From: Echinostoma caproni | Lineage: Eukaryota > Platyhelminthes > Trematoda > Plagiorchiida > Echinostomatidae | Length of the DNA stretch: 64,000 bases | Direction of reading: 5' to 3' | Assembly (NCBI GenBank): GCA_900618425.1 | Contig: UZAN01039600.1 | Span: forward strand, 1-64,000 | Shown here: positions 1-12,668 of the stretch, one piece after another | Position numbering within the stretch: the stretch's first letter is position 1 | How the letters are laid out: each line of letters opens with the position of its first letter | Translations under genes and position numbers: made by a program | The notes under the pieces: model-generated | The model's input: the letters and a program-made list of their open reading frames with translations, nothing else | Databases searched by the model: none | Told to the model about the DNA's origin: nothing

Positions 1-270
1 TGTGGTGCCCGAGCGCTTGTGCCGAAATCCGCGCTGAGTTGGAGACAAAAGCTCATGATTCTCCCAATACTCCATCAACACTTCTGCCACAATTGCTTTC
101 ATGACCTTCGACAATACCGGGAAAAGCGTAACACGGCGTATTTGCGGGATCACTGCAACAGCCTCTTTTGTAAATAGTGGAATTCACCCCTTTCTTCTAT
201 CACCTCGAAATTACTGTCTGGTTGAACATCCTTTGATAAAGAACGGCCAAATATTTGAAATAGTAGTGGC
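1..270 (-). mobile_element. CR1-like LINE reverse transcriptase fragment
   Basis: Read on the minus strand, one frame gives a LINE reverse-transcriptase stretch containing FPVLSKVMKAIVAEVLMEYW and, further on, LLSPTQRGFRHKRSGTT. This is the conserved region around RT motifs 1-2 (the 'SKVME...QHGFR..RS' block). The same block occurs in the CR1-like copy near 51.4-51.6 kb, where the DNA is clearly similar (both contain CCATGACCTTCGA-like sequence). The fragment runs off the left edge, so its 5' side is outside the window. The frame is degraded toward 270. It is an old, non-functional copy. Confidence 0.8.
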
Positions 271-3218
271 TAGAGAGACGAGATTTCACGGATGCATGTA
301 GTCTGCGCATGTGGATGATTTTGAACACATAGTTCAGGATCAGTTCTCTCATACAATTAGATTTACATTTATTCAGGCCCGTGCACTCTTCATAAAGCTT
401 TTCTGGACTTGACTTGACCTGACGGGGACTGATTCAAGGGAACTCGATAAATTATCTTGATTATACACTCTGAATTTTACCGGTGACCAGTGTCCACGGC
501 GTGACAGAGAATAGCACTTAGGTTGCCACAAAACCATTTTTTCAGCTATTATATGTTGTTTAGTTCATGTGAATGTTACATTTTACTGTTTTGCAAAATT
601 TGTGCACGAAAACGTTCCTTGCAGTACTACCGTCGTCGTTCACAGTGACAATGCACTGAAAAATACCAGTTGATACACGCAATCATACACGATGTATTAT
701 ATGGGTTTCGAATAAATACCGAATATTAAAGTGAGACGGTTAAACATACTTTTATCAGCCCAATCTGTGTGGTTTTAAGCCTCTCAATCACCCGCTTTTG
801 ATTATCCAAAAGAAAGCTGAATCGCGTTTTGAGCAGATTCTTGCAGTTCTCGATACAAGACAAGTTATTTTGCTTATCCTCAGCCTAGCTGTTAGGAACG
901 CTGTGAAAAGGTGTGTTTTTCGTGCGGCTTACTCCGTGACATTAACTTATCACTTCTTCGGCTAAGCCGTACATCCACGTCCGATGAAGAGTCAATCACA
1001 TATCTAACGAGCAGTTAATTCAGCTCGAACTTAAAATAAGTTATCCAAAATTGGTCGCCGGAATACTGTTACGCCCAGAGCTTCTGTAGGTCTCCATAAT
1101 TGATGCTAATCGAAGTATCCCACTGTTTTAGCTGGACATATATGTTCGAAAATCAGGATGATTAGATATTGATCACGATTGTGTTTGAACGTTAGTTAGC
1201 AACACATTCAACTATGTGCATCGAGCGCTTCTCGATGATTTCTCAGTTTTGACTGATGGAATTCATCGACAACATGCAAACCTTTAGGTGTTCTACAAGT
1301 TGTTTTCGCAAAAGGCTGTAGTGCTACCGTAAAAATTAATGTCATGGGACGTTTTTCACATCCTGATTAGGCTGGCGAGACCAAAGGTGCTATATTTATC
1401 ACACTCAAGTAGGTTCAATTCTAATCCTAAAATAAAGTCGCCAACAAAATTTGTCTTGTGATCTACTTAACCCAGACCCAGATGAACACTTGAATCGTCC
1501 TCTGTTTCCGACTCGATTGGTAATGAATAAAAAAAATTCCCATAGCGTAGTCATACATGTGAGTTACTTAAACGTTAAATGCATCCTCCGCATATCGAGA
1601 CTGTCGCGGTCCAACTGAGGAGACTTTGCTTCTCATCACAAAAACCGGCACCACCGGTGCTTTTCTCACCAAATGATAGGGTCTGTTGTTCATTCACTAT
1701 ATCTGGACCGCCCCACCACGAATCCCAGAGTACGCTATAGGCTGTGGAGTATGTTTTCAAAACTATTTTCTCAATTCTCTTGCTTTGTCTGATCGGCAGT
1801 CACTATGATGCATATTGCGATGCTTTCTAGATGTTTGCAAACAGATTCGTTCTTCAATTTCAACAACTCACAACACAACGTCCGATCTTCATGTGAACCT
1901 CATTTCTTCATCTGTTTCAAATTTCACTGGTGATTCGAAATCAAAAATCGATTTAAGGGTTGATTAACATATTTTGTGCAAATTGATTCCTAGTTCATCT
2001 TTTTTGTTCACCATTATTGCAGTTATGTTTTGTTTTGCCTGTTAGCAGACCTATTACTAATGAACACTCAAATACAAGAATAAATTCAAATCGTAAGATT
2101 AGCAGACATGTTCGCCGCAATCGCTTTGATAGAGCAAAAGTACAATCATCAGGAGATACTGAATAAATAGTTTTAATACACGCGTACCAGGGTTACAATT
2201 GTCTCGTTACTCCTGGTTTGCTCCGTACAGTTTTCTTAAGTCCGGAAGTACGTGAATAGTGTGACATCTAGGCCTGGTTGGGAACATGTTGCTGTCTCAT
2301 TGAGAATCTGTTTAAGTATTATTCGAAATCACATTATTGCTTGATCCCTGTTTGAGTTAGGCTCGCAAAAGGATCTTTTCTCATTGATGCTAATAAAGTT
2401 ATTCATCATAGATATAATGATAATAATAAAAATGAGAATACGCTACTGATGAATGATTCCTTTATGGTTTACATACATATCATCAAGATTTTGTGGTAAT
2501 ATACTAAGTTCAAAAAAATATTTTTATCCGATGAAGGTAATATAGATAACTGCTTTGAAAACAAATAAATAAAACCTCACTGGTGGGGATGCAACTAGAA
2601 TCGAGCAAATAGTATACTCAAAAATGTTGTAACAAACGTTTTCTCACCTGGACGTTGCTCAGTTCCCGGTGCATTTACGGAAGACTACAATCCAAAAAGT
2701 AGTTGTTGTTGCTGATGCTACTTTTTTGTTGTTTTGATCCATGCGAAGTGAGGAACACGAGATAAGTGAGTTGTGTTATCTGTGGTATTTTGACATTTTG
2801 GGAATGCGATTAATCTCGACATTCCAGAGCGTTTGGCGCAAGTTTACACAGGGGTAACAATACACATACCCATACCCAGGAATTCACACTGAATCAAAGG
2901 AGAAATATTTGATCCAAATAATCATTCGCGTCGGGCTGTCGAGTGATTCAGGTTTTCCATACTAACTACAAATGTTTCAAATCCTGAGAGGGACAAAGAT
3001 AGTTTGCACTTAATTTCCCAAACCGTTTCGGATCTCTTGTGCAATGATTGCTTTACAACAACAGTTACAAGATGTCATTGAGTTTCATGAGACATGAAAA
3101 AGGTGACAGTGTTAAAACTTGTCTTGAAAACCGTCGAGTTAAGTCCTAATGACATTTCCCTTGCTTTGCATCCGTAATTTATCTGATGATCACCAAATAA
3201 CAACCCATTTTCTGACAG
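271..3218. other. intronic or intergenic DNA without recognisable genes
   Basis: AT-rich sequence with only short chance ORFs. A minus-strand ORF at 1575-1760 has a faint resemblance to the endonuclease part of RTE elements (a GGAGF stretch and LLSW), but this is too weak to annotate. The stretch probably lies in the intron upstream of the exon at 3219. Confidence 0.5.
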
Positions 3219-3454
3219 GATCATTGACGTTCTACACGTGTACGCGGAACACGTACTGAACAAGGCCATTGACTGGTATATTACACAACCGCTTCACCAA
3301 CCTCATTCTCGGAGACGCTCACGCAGGACTTTGGCGAACACGGTATTCGAGCCAATTCCCAAAGAGATTTCGGACTCAGTGGACTGTGTATCAGAGATCA
3401 CTAGTTCAAAGAAAAACAAGAGTAAATTGGAGATTGAACCGTATGCCATTGAAT
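3219..3454 (+). CDS. SPAG17: SPAG17-like gene, internal exon
   Basis: Open exon flanked by a TTTTCTGACAG acceptor and a GTAAGT donor. It enters with one base completing a codon and leaves in phase 1, coding about 78 residues beginning IIDVLHVYAEHVLNK and containing the basic stretch HSRRRSRR and a lysine-rich SSKKNKSK. Its phase 1 exit fits the phase 1 entry of the exon at 6725 exactly. No domain is visible in this exon itself. Assignment to SPAG17 rests on membership of the same phased gene model as the exons at 17299 and 21649. Upstream exons lie outside the window or were not found. Confidence 0.6.
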
Positions 3455-4527
3455 GTAAGTTCTGCTCTTGTCGTCGTCACGGAAAACCCAGAAAAAACTA
3501 AACTCAGTTAAATCCATTTCTATGAATTCCACGTTGCGCTATAAGATCCGTCGAGACCAAGCTTGTAATTAAGGATATCCAACAAGATAACATTTTGCGA
3601 AAGTTGACCCTGTAAATGTAATCACTGAGATAATCCCCTTCCTTCGTGATAGCGGATCTGTTACTCGAGACACACCCCGATTACCTCAAACGCAGAGGGT
3701 AGAAAATGACTGGAAAATGTTCGTGTTCGGTTTCATGCACCAAATGGCGTCAAAGGAACTTACAGGTTCATATTTTCAAGCATGGTACGAAGTCACAGAC
3801 TCATGAAGGGCCTGTATCAATGATCCTTAATATTATGTATACGTTTAATTCAGTCTAACAATCTGCAGCACAGAGGATATCCACGGTTTTAGAAACAGAG
3901 ACTTGCTTGCTCCAAATTTATGCAGAAGAAAAGATAAAAGAAAAGTAACGTTCCTCTCAGAACATAGCCCTTTGTGCACTAGTATACATCTTACTGTGAC
4001 AGTAGACGTTACCCGTGACAGTTTTGTGTGAATAATGAAACCAGTGAGATTTGGTAGATAGTTCAAGAGAATTCTTATGTATTCAAATTAATAGTTTGTA
4101 AGGTTACAAATTTTAATATTGCCGGAACAGTGAGTTTGTTGAAAGTCACCCTTCAAACCAGTTTTCTCAGACATCCTAATGGCAAAACCAATGATCGTAA
4201 TATTGTACGGAACACAAGGCGGATTGAGCCACCAGAAACGATAGTTTGATGTCGTCTGCAGTGCAATCGAGAAACAATTAAAGTAAATATTCATCTCAAG
4301 AGCATTCAAAATCGAGCACACGAACGTTAAGTTGGTCGCTGGAAAAATGGATAACAACTTACTACCGTTTCACAATCTTGTTGGGGAAAAATACCCATTT
4401 TTGATGTAGTTTTTTTCGGATTGACTACTTGCCTGATCTACCAACCTGATCCTCTTAAATGTCCGGGTTTGAATTATGGATATCTCCAGAAATTTATCCA
4501 ACACAAGGCTAAGCACAAAAGACCAAA

Positions 4528-5045
4528 GTGATGAAAGAATCACAAGTGAAAAAGAAAGGTCCTCTCAGCCGACTCGGTTTCTCGGTGATCGACCTCTGTA
4601 GATTAGGCTGGTTGGGCATGTGTTACGCATCTCACCAAATAGATAGCCGCGGAGCGCGATGTTTGCCGAGGCAGGCAGCAGTTAGGAAAGGTCAAGGGTG
4701 GTCAAACGAAAACCTGGCATGAGGATATATAAATCCTAACCAGGAGACTAGGTCACAAAGGCCCCGTGAGGTTCCCTGACTGGGGACCCCGAGATGATGG
4801 TCACCGATGGTTAGAGACCCTGAGTGATTTGGCTGGGTGTCGCAAACACGGGCGCTTGTGCATCCACTCATTATTCTCCTAACAATACGCTGTATGAATT
4901 CTGCATGTTCCGCTTGAATTTGCTTTCAACATTCCAAACTTCATTCTGCCCTTTTATCCAAGTGGGACACTAATATACAGCAACCAAACACAGTGCACGA
5001 AAGTGCATGGTTATTAGTTATAAAAACTGAACTGAACTGAACCGA
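4528..5045 (+). mobile_element. RTE (SR2-type) LINE 3' end
   Basis: A translated stretch RLGWLGMCYASHQIDSRGAR is followed, after frame breaks, by WSNENLA and by remnants of PGWGPRDDxHRWLETLSD. This is the conserved C-terminal end of trematode RTE ORF2 proteins ('RWLGHVLRM...'). It is followed by a 3' UTR that ends in a CTGAACTGAACTGAACC repeat near 5022-5043. A homologous 3' end lies at about 13590-13825 and, inverted, at 15375-15705. The copy is 5'-truncated and broken by stops. It sits in an intron of the SPAG17-like gene in the same orientation. Confidence 0.8.
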
Positions 5046-5724
5046 TTTTCCAGATGACAGTGTTGAACGAGTCTTGAGGGACAAATAGACGGAAAAGGTT
5101 ACCATCGCCATAATCACAAATGTGTTATTTGCATAACTGGCAAACAAAGAACAGCCCTCTGTGTTGACCATCGGGAAATAACAATACGCTTGAAATACTC
5201 CTTACGCAGGTCTTCTTAAAAGGCAGTTGTCATAAGACATGAACTCCACCGTACACTATGATCCAAGTATATGGCGAACGAAGCGATGCAAAGCTCGTTT
5301 ATAAATCAGTTGTTTAAACCAGGACTTTCTATTCACGTTTCGTCAGCTTTTTTGATTATCTACCTATTTTCACAACAAATGTCAAGAGCAGTAATGCCTC
5401 ACTCACAAACATCCTACCAGCCATTTTGTATACGCTTCTCAGGTCTGATCGATGAAGGCATTGGTCCAGACGCTGCCTCTTCCACCTCCAATACCCGAAT
5501 TAGTCATTCATCAATTAGCTGTGGTATTCGCTTATAACCAGTGTTGTATAATGCCGGCTTCTATTGAAACTTTTCCGATGAAAGTCGATTAACCCATCTA
5601 CAATTTTATATTGTTAAGGTGGCTACAAGGCAGAACCATACATTCTCATTTTTATTTCACAGAAAAAACACGAGTAAGTGTTATGTTTCTCCCGACAACT
5701 CGTATTCTGGGAATCAGAATTAGT

Positions 5725-6040
5725 TTATGTTGCATTGTTGTCGACAATAATTGACGAATTGCTATTTTCTGTCATTCGAGTCTTGAGGTTGCGGTAAACA
5801 ACAATGGTACGTATTTGACTGCTGTGAGCGATGAAAAGTCGCGGTGGTTCTGTACTGTCTAATAAAGTACTATGCCTAGCGGGTTTGCACCTGTGCACAG
5901 TCCTTGGTACCTGTTTCTTTGTTAGTGCTACTGCAATTGGGCTGGACAATAGGGGACACTTACGGGTAACTCCCCTAATTGAAACAGCAACAGTGTATGC
6001 TGACTGGGAACTTTCACTCAGGTTACTGACCATCAGCTGA
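5725..6040. other. segment open on both strands, unassigned
   Basis: A 102-codon ORF on the minus strand (5725-6033) overlaps a 69-codon ORF on the plus strand (5831-6040). The segment is more GC-rich than its surroundings. I recognise no domain in either frame and see no convincing splice sites. It may be a repeat fragment inserted in the intron. It is not annotated as a gene. Confidence 0.3.
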
Positions 6041-6724
6041 GCTGATTACATCTTAGGATTCAGGATTTCAACTAAAAATAAATGTCCATGTAAATCTCAA
6101 AGGGGCACTAAATCTGTATAACGCGAGCTGGTTACCAAACCAAAACGTCTCTCTGGTGATCAATATCTGTCAGTGAAGCACGACAAATCTTGATTCATTT
6201 TCTTTTTTAATTTTTGAAATATGTCTGGGTAAATGTTTAATTTGGTCACCAAAAATGATTACTCGATTATCTGAAAGTCAACTAACGGTTTGGTCGCAAA
6301 AATAAGTTATGTTCTTCATGGAGTTCGGCTAAGTAATATATTTTGTGTAACTATTTTTAATGTTTATTTATTAAAATTATAGTCTCTCTTCCCCCCTCTC
6401 TTCCTTTTTATCTATCTATCCATATTAACTATCATTTTACATACACAAGAAAATAGCTATTTATAAAAGCTTTCGAAGGGTATAAATTTTTATAACGTTT
6501 TTCCAGAAGACCGGTGAAATCAGTCAAAGCTATCTGGTTTAGGAGGAAGCAGGTGTAAAATTATTTCAGTTAATACTGAGACCGTTTTGGCTCGCCAAAG
6601 TTCATCCTAATTTTGGATACAAATTTGAGATCAAAAGGATTTTTAGTTTTCTTTTTACAATCAATGAAATTTATCTGATTGCCATCAAATTCGATAAAGT
6701 TCTATTTTGGATAATAAATTATAG

Positions 6725-6927
6725 CTTCAAGTTCTGCAAATGGAACACCGATTGCAACGCTGAACGGAGGTGAAATGAATTATCATGTGTCTCCGGCCAG
6801 ACAGGCAGCTTATGAGGCTCTACGGCGGGAATTGGAACAAGCAATGCGGAATCGAGCTACCCTGCGAAACAAGCATATTCCAAAATATTTTCGCTCACGA
6901 GAAGGAGTGCAGTTTCTCATCCAACAA
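6725..6927 (+). CDS. SPAG17: SPAG17-like gene, internal exon
   Basis: Exon between AATTATAG and GTAGGT, entering in phase 1 and leaving in phase 0, coding about 67 residues. The frame reads SSSANGTPIATLNGGEMNYH and then a probable helix rich in Arg and Glu (ARQAAYEALRRELEQAMRNR), closing with HIPKYFRSREGVQFLIQQ. The 'P-x-YF-x-S-x-E-G-x-x-FL' element resembles a segment I associate with SPAG17 proteins. The next exon (9611) starts in phase 0 and continues the frame. Upstream acceptor alternatives (exon from 6732) would break the phase match with 3454, so 6725 was chosen. Confidence 0.75.
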
Positions 6928-8164
6928 GTAGGTCAATGAATCAGTTTTGAAAAACACTGTGAGAAAAACCCAACAACAACCGTGTGATTTCCGATTTCAT
7001 GTGCACGAGACGTCTGGTGGACAATGCGATATTTTATGACTTCACATGAAAATTAGGGTTTATCTCCTAGATCAGAAGTAATCCCAGAAAGGGAGGTAAA
7101 TTTTCTCATTTGCTAGTCATAAATATGGGAACTCCATTTCAAGTTACAAATCCCCTACTTGTATTTCTCACCTCCTAAAACCGTGATAACATTTCAATTT
7201 TTGAAGCAAAATACAGAGTATTACTCTGTTTCTATGTGAGTAACATAAAAATCACACCTTAGCTGAACCTCTATTTGTACGGTAGAATCAACTGTTTTAG
7301 CAGCGTTATAACACTCATCCTACGTGGCATTCCATGCATATGGACTAATATGGAATTTATTCCAAACAGCTTTCTGCTCTCTTGATACTTCTGTGCGGTC
7401 CACCACCTTGGATTTCATGCCGGATTTCATTCAGGAGAGAGAATTTCAGTGTTCAATTGAAATAAGGCGTGACACCAAACGTCACCTTACAGGTTTACCG
7501 CGTGTCAGGGTGTTATATTCCAGTCCACGAAGAATGATGTCTGCTTTGGCAGTGGTTTCAACTACTCATAGCTACTTTAATCAGTCGTGGTAAAGACCAT
7601 GGCATCCAGTTCTAACTGAAGGAAAGAAGCCAGTAAAGGATTTTGGTAAATAGACTAACCGCTTAGTTGTCATCTTATTTCTAGCCTTTGTGAATTTTCT
7701 TTGTTTGATTTTGCTTCTGAATATCTCTGAATAAATATTTTGGGGTATACGCTACTCCAGACATTACTTTTCCTAAGATTCGTTTTTTACTAGCTTGAAG
7801 CTCATTCCCGTCACAACTCAAGCGGTATGTACAGTTCTAACCCAACCTGAGGCAACGGGTCCCTGTGAAACACTTGAGGGTTTGTATAGGCATCAGCACT
7901 TATAGTGAGGTAAATGTTTCTCCATATAATAATAAACAAGCATTGGTGACTTTTTATGGTAGTGATTTTCGTGATTCGTTTATATTCAGCAGGTGGATTG
8001 TTCAGAATGTAGCGGACACTCCCATTTCAGCACTACTGGTTGACCAGGAACATGATGAGTTAAGAGCTAACTAAAGCGAATAAAACAATTTTTATTTAAA
8101 ACAAATTAGCATTGATAATAACCAACATGTAAAGTTTGTGAACACTAATAGTCAAATGGGCTGC
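6928..8164. other. intron, no recognised feature
   Basis: AT-rich intronic DNA. The ORF at 7324-7593 (89 codons) and that at 7865-8074 show no domain, no convincing splice borders and no family resemblance that I can name. Confidence 0.5.
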
Positions 8165-8620
8165 CTTTGTTTTTTAGGACTTTTTGAGTCTCTACGGCAT
8201 GGAATCCACCAACATTGTCATGAGGTCATTTTCTATTTTATGCTCCAATATGTGTGGCACTTTTGCCTCCGCTTTACAATGTACGGGTAGCAAATTGAAC
8301 TCTCTTCAAATCAGAAAAGAGATTTTCAATCACATTGAGATCAGGGCTATTAAAGGAAGTTGCCTGAACTGGACCTTGGAGTCACATATTTTTCTGAAGT
8401 CGAAAAGCAAATAATAAGTGAACCAGTTACCTTAACTAAATTAATTGGCAAACCTATCGTGAGCCTTTTCTTTGAAAAACGATAAGTTATTCAGACCATT
8501 TTTTCATGAAATTCTGGAAACATTTCCGTCATTACGGGGACGAATTTTCCACTATTCATGGTGCCTTTGATTGAGGTTCGCAGAAAAGGTTGATCATAGC
8601 CCTAGAACCCACGTAGATCG
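8165..8620 (-). mobile_element. Tc1/mariner transposase relic
   Basis: On the minus strand a frame reads FNSPDLNVIENLFSDLKRVQ, the hallmark 'SPDLNPIENLW..LK' block that carries the third catalytic acidic residue of Tc1/mariner transposases. Downstream in another frame is DLMTMLVDSMP, matching the usual 'L..LVDSMP.R' near the C-terminus. Upstream is GTMNSGKFVPVMTE, matching 'GTMNS..Y...L'. The pieces are in different frames with stops between them, so the copy is inactive. Terminal inverted repeats were not located. It lies in an intron of the SPAG17-like gene, antisense to it. Confidence 0.8.
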
Positions 8621-9610
8621 AGATAAACAAGGAATAACTCATTATGCATATCCGAAGCATTCATATAAATGATACATACTTTAAATGTTAACGATCTAGG
8701 TGAAATAGTGATGTGAATACACAAAAGATGCATGGAAAGAATGAAGGGGGTACACGTTTCTAACTAGCGTTCGTTCCCATTCATCTGGAATGGGAATAAT
8801 GCAGTTAACTAAAAAGTACACCTACTTGTATGTATATGATGGCCAAGTAACATGTGTCAGCATCGCGCAAATATGCAAATAAATCCCAACCAAGTACAAT
8901 TCGAGGAAACGAGCTTATCTGGTTGAGTCTCCTTGTATTTCCGAATCCACGAACACGGACAGAAGCCACAAAGTAAACTCGTGTGCAAACACTTCTTGTG
9001 GATTAGAGCTAACACACTTTTAACCGACAGCAGATAGAAAAGTACTTATGAAGGTGAAGTAATTTCGACTTTTTAATTTTAAAGTTCATCTTCATGCGTA
9101 TGATGTAACTTTTATCAGTTATGTGGTGTGCGTGTATACATCATTATGGATATGTGAACTGAAGTTATGTCACGGGACAACGCGTCGACGTCTGAAGTGA
9201 ACTTATTGATTTCCCAAATTACCTCTTGAGCCACACAGAGGTAATTTATTAGAGTTACAATCGCATCTGCGGTGGACCCAATGGTATTCATGCTCTGTTT
9301 GCAGAGGATGGATTATAAAGTCGGATTTATGCATATTGTTTTATATCGTCTACAGAAAACCACTATCAGGGATTAAAATAAGAAAACATTTGAGATACGT
9401 GAAAAGAGTTGGGTAATGATGTAAATCAATCGGATGTAACCTACGTTGTTTTGTGGTTTTACTAGTTTTCATTTTGATTCAGGCTTAGTTGAATTCAAAA
9501 TGCTGGGCGAACATTATGAATCCTATAAAACAACTACTGTTTTCGGTTTACCACTGTGAAGTGTGCAAATCATGTACATTATGTCACCGTGCTACTTGAT
9601 TTGTCCACAG
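8621..9610. other. intron, no recognised feature
   Basis: No ORF of note and no repeat that I can assign. It ends in the acceptor TTGTCCACAG. Confidence 0.5.
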
Positions 9611-9698
9611 GGAACACCAACAGCAATGAATGTGGTTAACGAGCTTACCTGTCTCCAAGCACTGGATGTCACCAATGCAATTCTTTCAGAAGACAACG
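9611..9698 (+). CDS. SPAG17: SPAG17-like gene, short internal exon
   Basis: An 88-base exon between TTTGTCCACAG and GTGAGT, phase 0 in and phase 1 out, coding GTPTAMNVVNELTCLQALDV followed by TNAILSEDN. It carries no domain and is probably a linker. It is kept because both borders are strong, it has no stop, and its phases fit the exons at 6725-6927 and 12438-12668. Confidence 0.65.
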
Positions 9699-12437
9699 GT
9701 GAGTCCATCGGCATTTAGATGCTTGCTCAATGAGATTACTTGGAACGAGAAATCGTCATTGGTTTATGAATGTGTCAGAACTGTGTAGCATGTTGTCACT
9801 GAAAACTGCAGTGAGGGATTTGATCTGATCCCAGAATAAAACTCATGTTATACTGAATGAAACGTAAACTGAAATAACTAGATACATAGTATTGGTGCGT
9901 GAACGCTTCTTCAGCTATATGAAAACCCGAGATTGCTATATCAGACCAAATGAAGCAAATCGATCATCAGTCAGGTGGTATTGAAGCAATGAGTACGATG
10001 CTTCGAAGCGACTACTCGATAGGAGTAAGACGAATATCCTGGACATCGAACGCGCGATTTGAAATGCTTTTTGAAAGATCTTTCTATAGTATGTGATTTC
10101 ATTTTAACATTATCCGCAGCACGCGATGTTTCCACTATCGTAGATGGCGTGCGATTAATAACTCACTAGTTGCTCAATTCTCAAATGATATATCAAGAAT
10201 AGAGTTACATCGCACTAAACAAACGGCGATGCCAAACCTTTATTGCTTTCCTTTTGTGAAAAGTCTTGAGTTCGTCATAGCAATTTGAGGCACGACGTTT
10301 TGATGGACATAACTGATCAGAAATATTAAGAATTTCTTCACTCGTTGTACCTCCGCTTTCCACACAATTGATCCCGATTGTCAGGGTAAAAAAGGTAATC
10401 ATGTTTTATTTGAACGTTTTCGTAATTTAGCACCTTCGAGTTAATCGTGAAATGTAGAGAAGTGAATCTCTTGTAGTGTACGACCATAAAACATAGAGTG
10501 GCATATGTACTGCTACAGGATGAGCCTTTTTAGTTAATTTTGATCATTTGCAAACTTTGATGGCAACCGAATTGCAACGGTCTATAAAAAAATGTGGGCG
10601 TCTCTTTTTTGCTGTTCATCACAATACAGACTAGTATAATAGCATTTGCCAATGAAATACGTCATTCCGTTCCAGATATATGACTGGAATTTTCATTGTG
10701 ACTGTTCAGTACTTGAAGGTGCTTCTGTGGTGGTTTCAGAGAAAGTCTTAAACAAACTGGATTTGAATCTGGTCAACAATGATGCGAATATTGATTGAGC
10801 ATGATTGATTGGTGTCCTACAGCCGTTGATGGAGATTTAGGTCATGGAACTTATGGCAGCGCCATGTGATGGACGTAAGCAATGGTTCAAGCGTTGATTG
10901 CGCATGATCCATTGGTCGCATGGCCCGGTGTGACTTTTCAGGTAAAGGGGTTCGTGCACAGAGAAGGGGAGACACGAACGCGTACTAGTAACGCAATCCA
11001 TCAAGATATGTCATGGAGATTGGGGAGTGTATGATCGAGGCACGTCCCACGAGCCTCATCCACGAGCTTCAAGTGAAGGTTGTGATGTCTGTGCTGCATG
11101 GTGGTTTCAAAAGTGCATGAGGCTGATACCCCAAATGAAGTCATAGAAACAGCCGAAAATGATGCTCAGATAACTGAATATGATGACTAGACAAATGAAA
11201 TGATGCCTTAACGTATTTAGATGATAGCCGGATGTTTTGAAATGATATCCAAACAACATGAAGTGTAAAATGTATCAATTACTTTGTCCTCGATACGACT
11301 TATACCTTTAGTCTTACCTTAGTTGAAACTTTTATCGCCTAGACACATCTAGTACATATAAGAGCAAGGTGTGCCATAGGCCTGTCTACATTAGGCCAGT
11401 CCACGTACCTGCGAGCAAGTACTCCCATACGATTGAGCCTTTGATGATGAAGTTTCAACTGTCGTAGAAACGTTGTCTATAGGTCTTGTTAGATAAAAGT
11501 TATTCAACTAAAAAATAAGTTTATTGCTGATCACCAAAGACGGTCATCGTCAGTAAAATTATTGCTGTTCCCCTAACGGAAATGGTGGATGGACGATGAT
11601 GATATCTAATAACTATTTTCTTTATCGGATTTCGTAGATTCGGACGGAGTTATTTTTTTAAAGGTGACTGGAAACCTACGAATAGCGTCAACAAATTATC
11701 TATTCTTCCTTACATTCAGTAGAAAACAGACATGTTGATCCTGTTCTCAAGCTATTTCTTACGGGTGTTGATGAGATGCGAGATTACGTTCGCCCGACTA
11801 ATGTTGGTGAATAATTGATACAGGATGTTGCAGTCACATGCGACGATATTCCTCCCAGTTTCGGAGTCGATTTTTGACATAGATCGCAATGTCGTTCGTT
11901 GACCCAAGAATTGTAGAAAAGACCGAGAAGGGNATATTCGCCTTTATCAATGCATTTCTGGCTACTAGCGTAATAAACTTGGTTGGACGGGAGCTTGTGT
12001 AACAAGTATCTCGTGCAACACGTTGCTCGTTGGTTTGACCAAGTTGGTCGACCAGTATTATCCATCTAAAAATACCCATTCTCAGAATTACTTATCTCAG
12101 TTTCTCCGCAATAATATGGCAACAGTTGGTGCATTGCTGTTTTTATCTGCTCCACACGAAAAAAGCGATGTGTGGAGGCCAAAAGATGGAGAAACTGTAT
12201 GCGAGAGCTCCTTAACAGCTGTCAAGACACAATATAATTACTTTATAAAAAGATGGGCGTATCCCAGAGAGAATGTCTAACAAGTGACAATTAAAATTGA
12301 GTTCAAGAGAACATCCCCCGATTTTATATAGTATAATTTCTACTATTTTCTATGTAAGAAATAGAAACTACTGAAACACGTGACTGTTATCAAAATGCTT
12401 AAAAAGGGTTTTGTGATAAAACAATTTTTTGTTACAG
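9699..12437. other. intron, no recognised gene
   Basis: The segment 10700-11510 is less AT-rich and looks like degraded repeat DNA. It includes TGATGATGAAGTTTC followed by GTAGAAACG near 11440-11475 (see findings). Overlapping minus-strand ORFs at 11784-12079 span an ambiguous base at 11933 and have no recognisable domain. Confidence 0.45.
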
Positions 12438-12668
12438 GTGCTAATGCCTCTCCGATACTGGGCGACGTATCACGTACTGAGAAAGAAACAATGTCCAAAG
12501 ACAGTTCATTATCCGACTCAAAACCACCCAAGACTATCTCGGAAAAGATTTGTGTTGAACGGAAACTGAATGTGGCTACTCATTCGACCCAGAGACGGAC
12601 GTTACGTGAAAGCATGTTGAGGAAGCACAAAGCGTTTTTATATTACGATGAGAATGTAAAGTTAGGCG
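12438..12668 (+). CDS. SPAG17: SPAG17-like gene, internal exon
   Basis: Exon between TTTTTTGTTACAG and GTAAGTAC, phase 1 at both borders, coding about 77 residues. It is polar and low in hydrophobics: ANASPILGDVSRTEKETMSK, then a Ser/Lys-rich stretch and THSTQRRTLRESMLRKHKAF. This is typical of a disordered linker ahead of a folded C-terminal domain. The frame continues across the phase 1 junction into EKPHVPLDAIALAKHRR in the next exon. Confidence 0.75.

Noticed and set aside
1575..1760. Minus-strand ORF as RTE endonuclease fragment
   Set aside because: Only a faint match (GGAGF and LLSW). The downstream sequence does not continue the expected domain.
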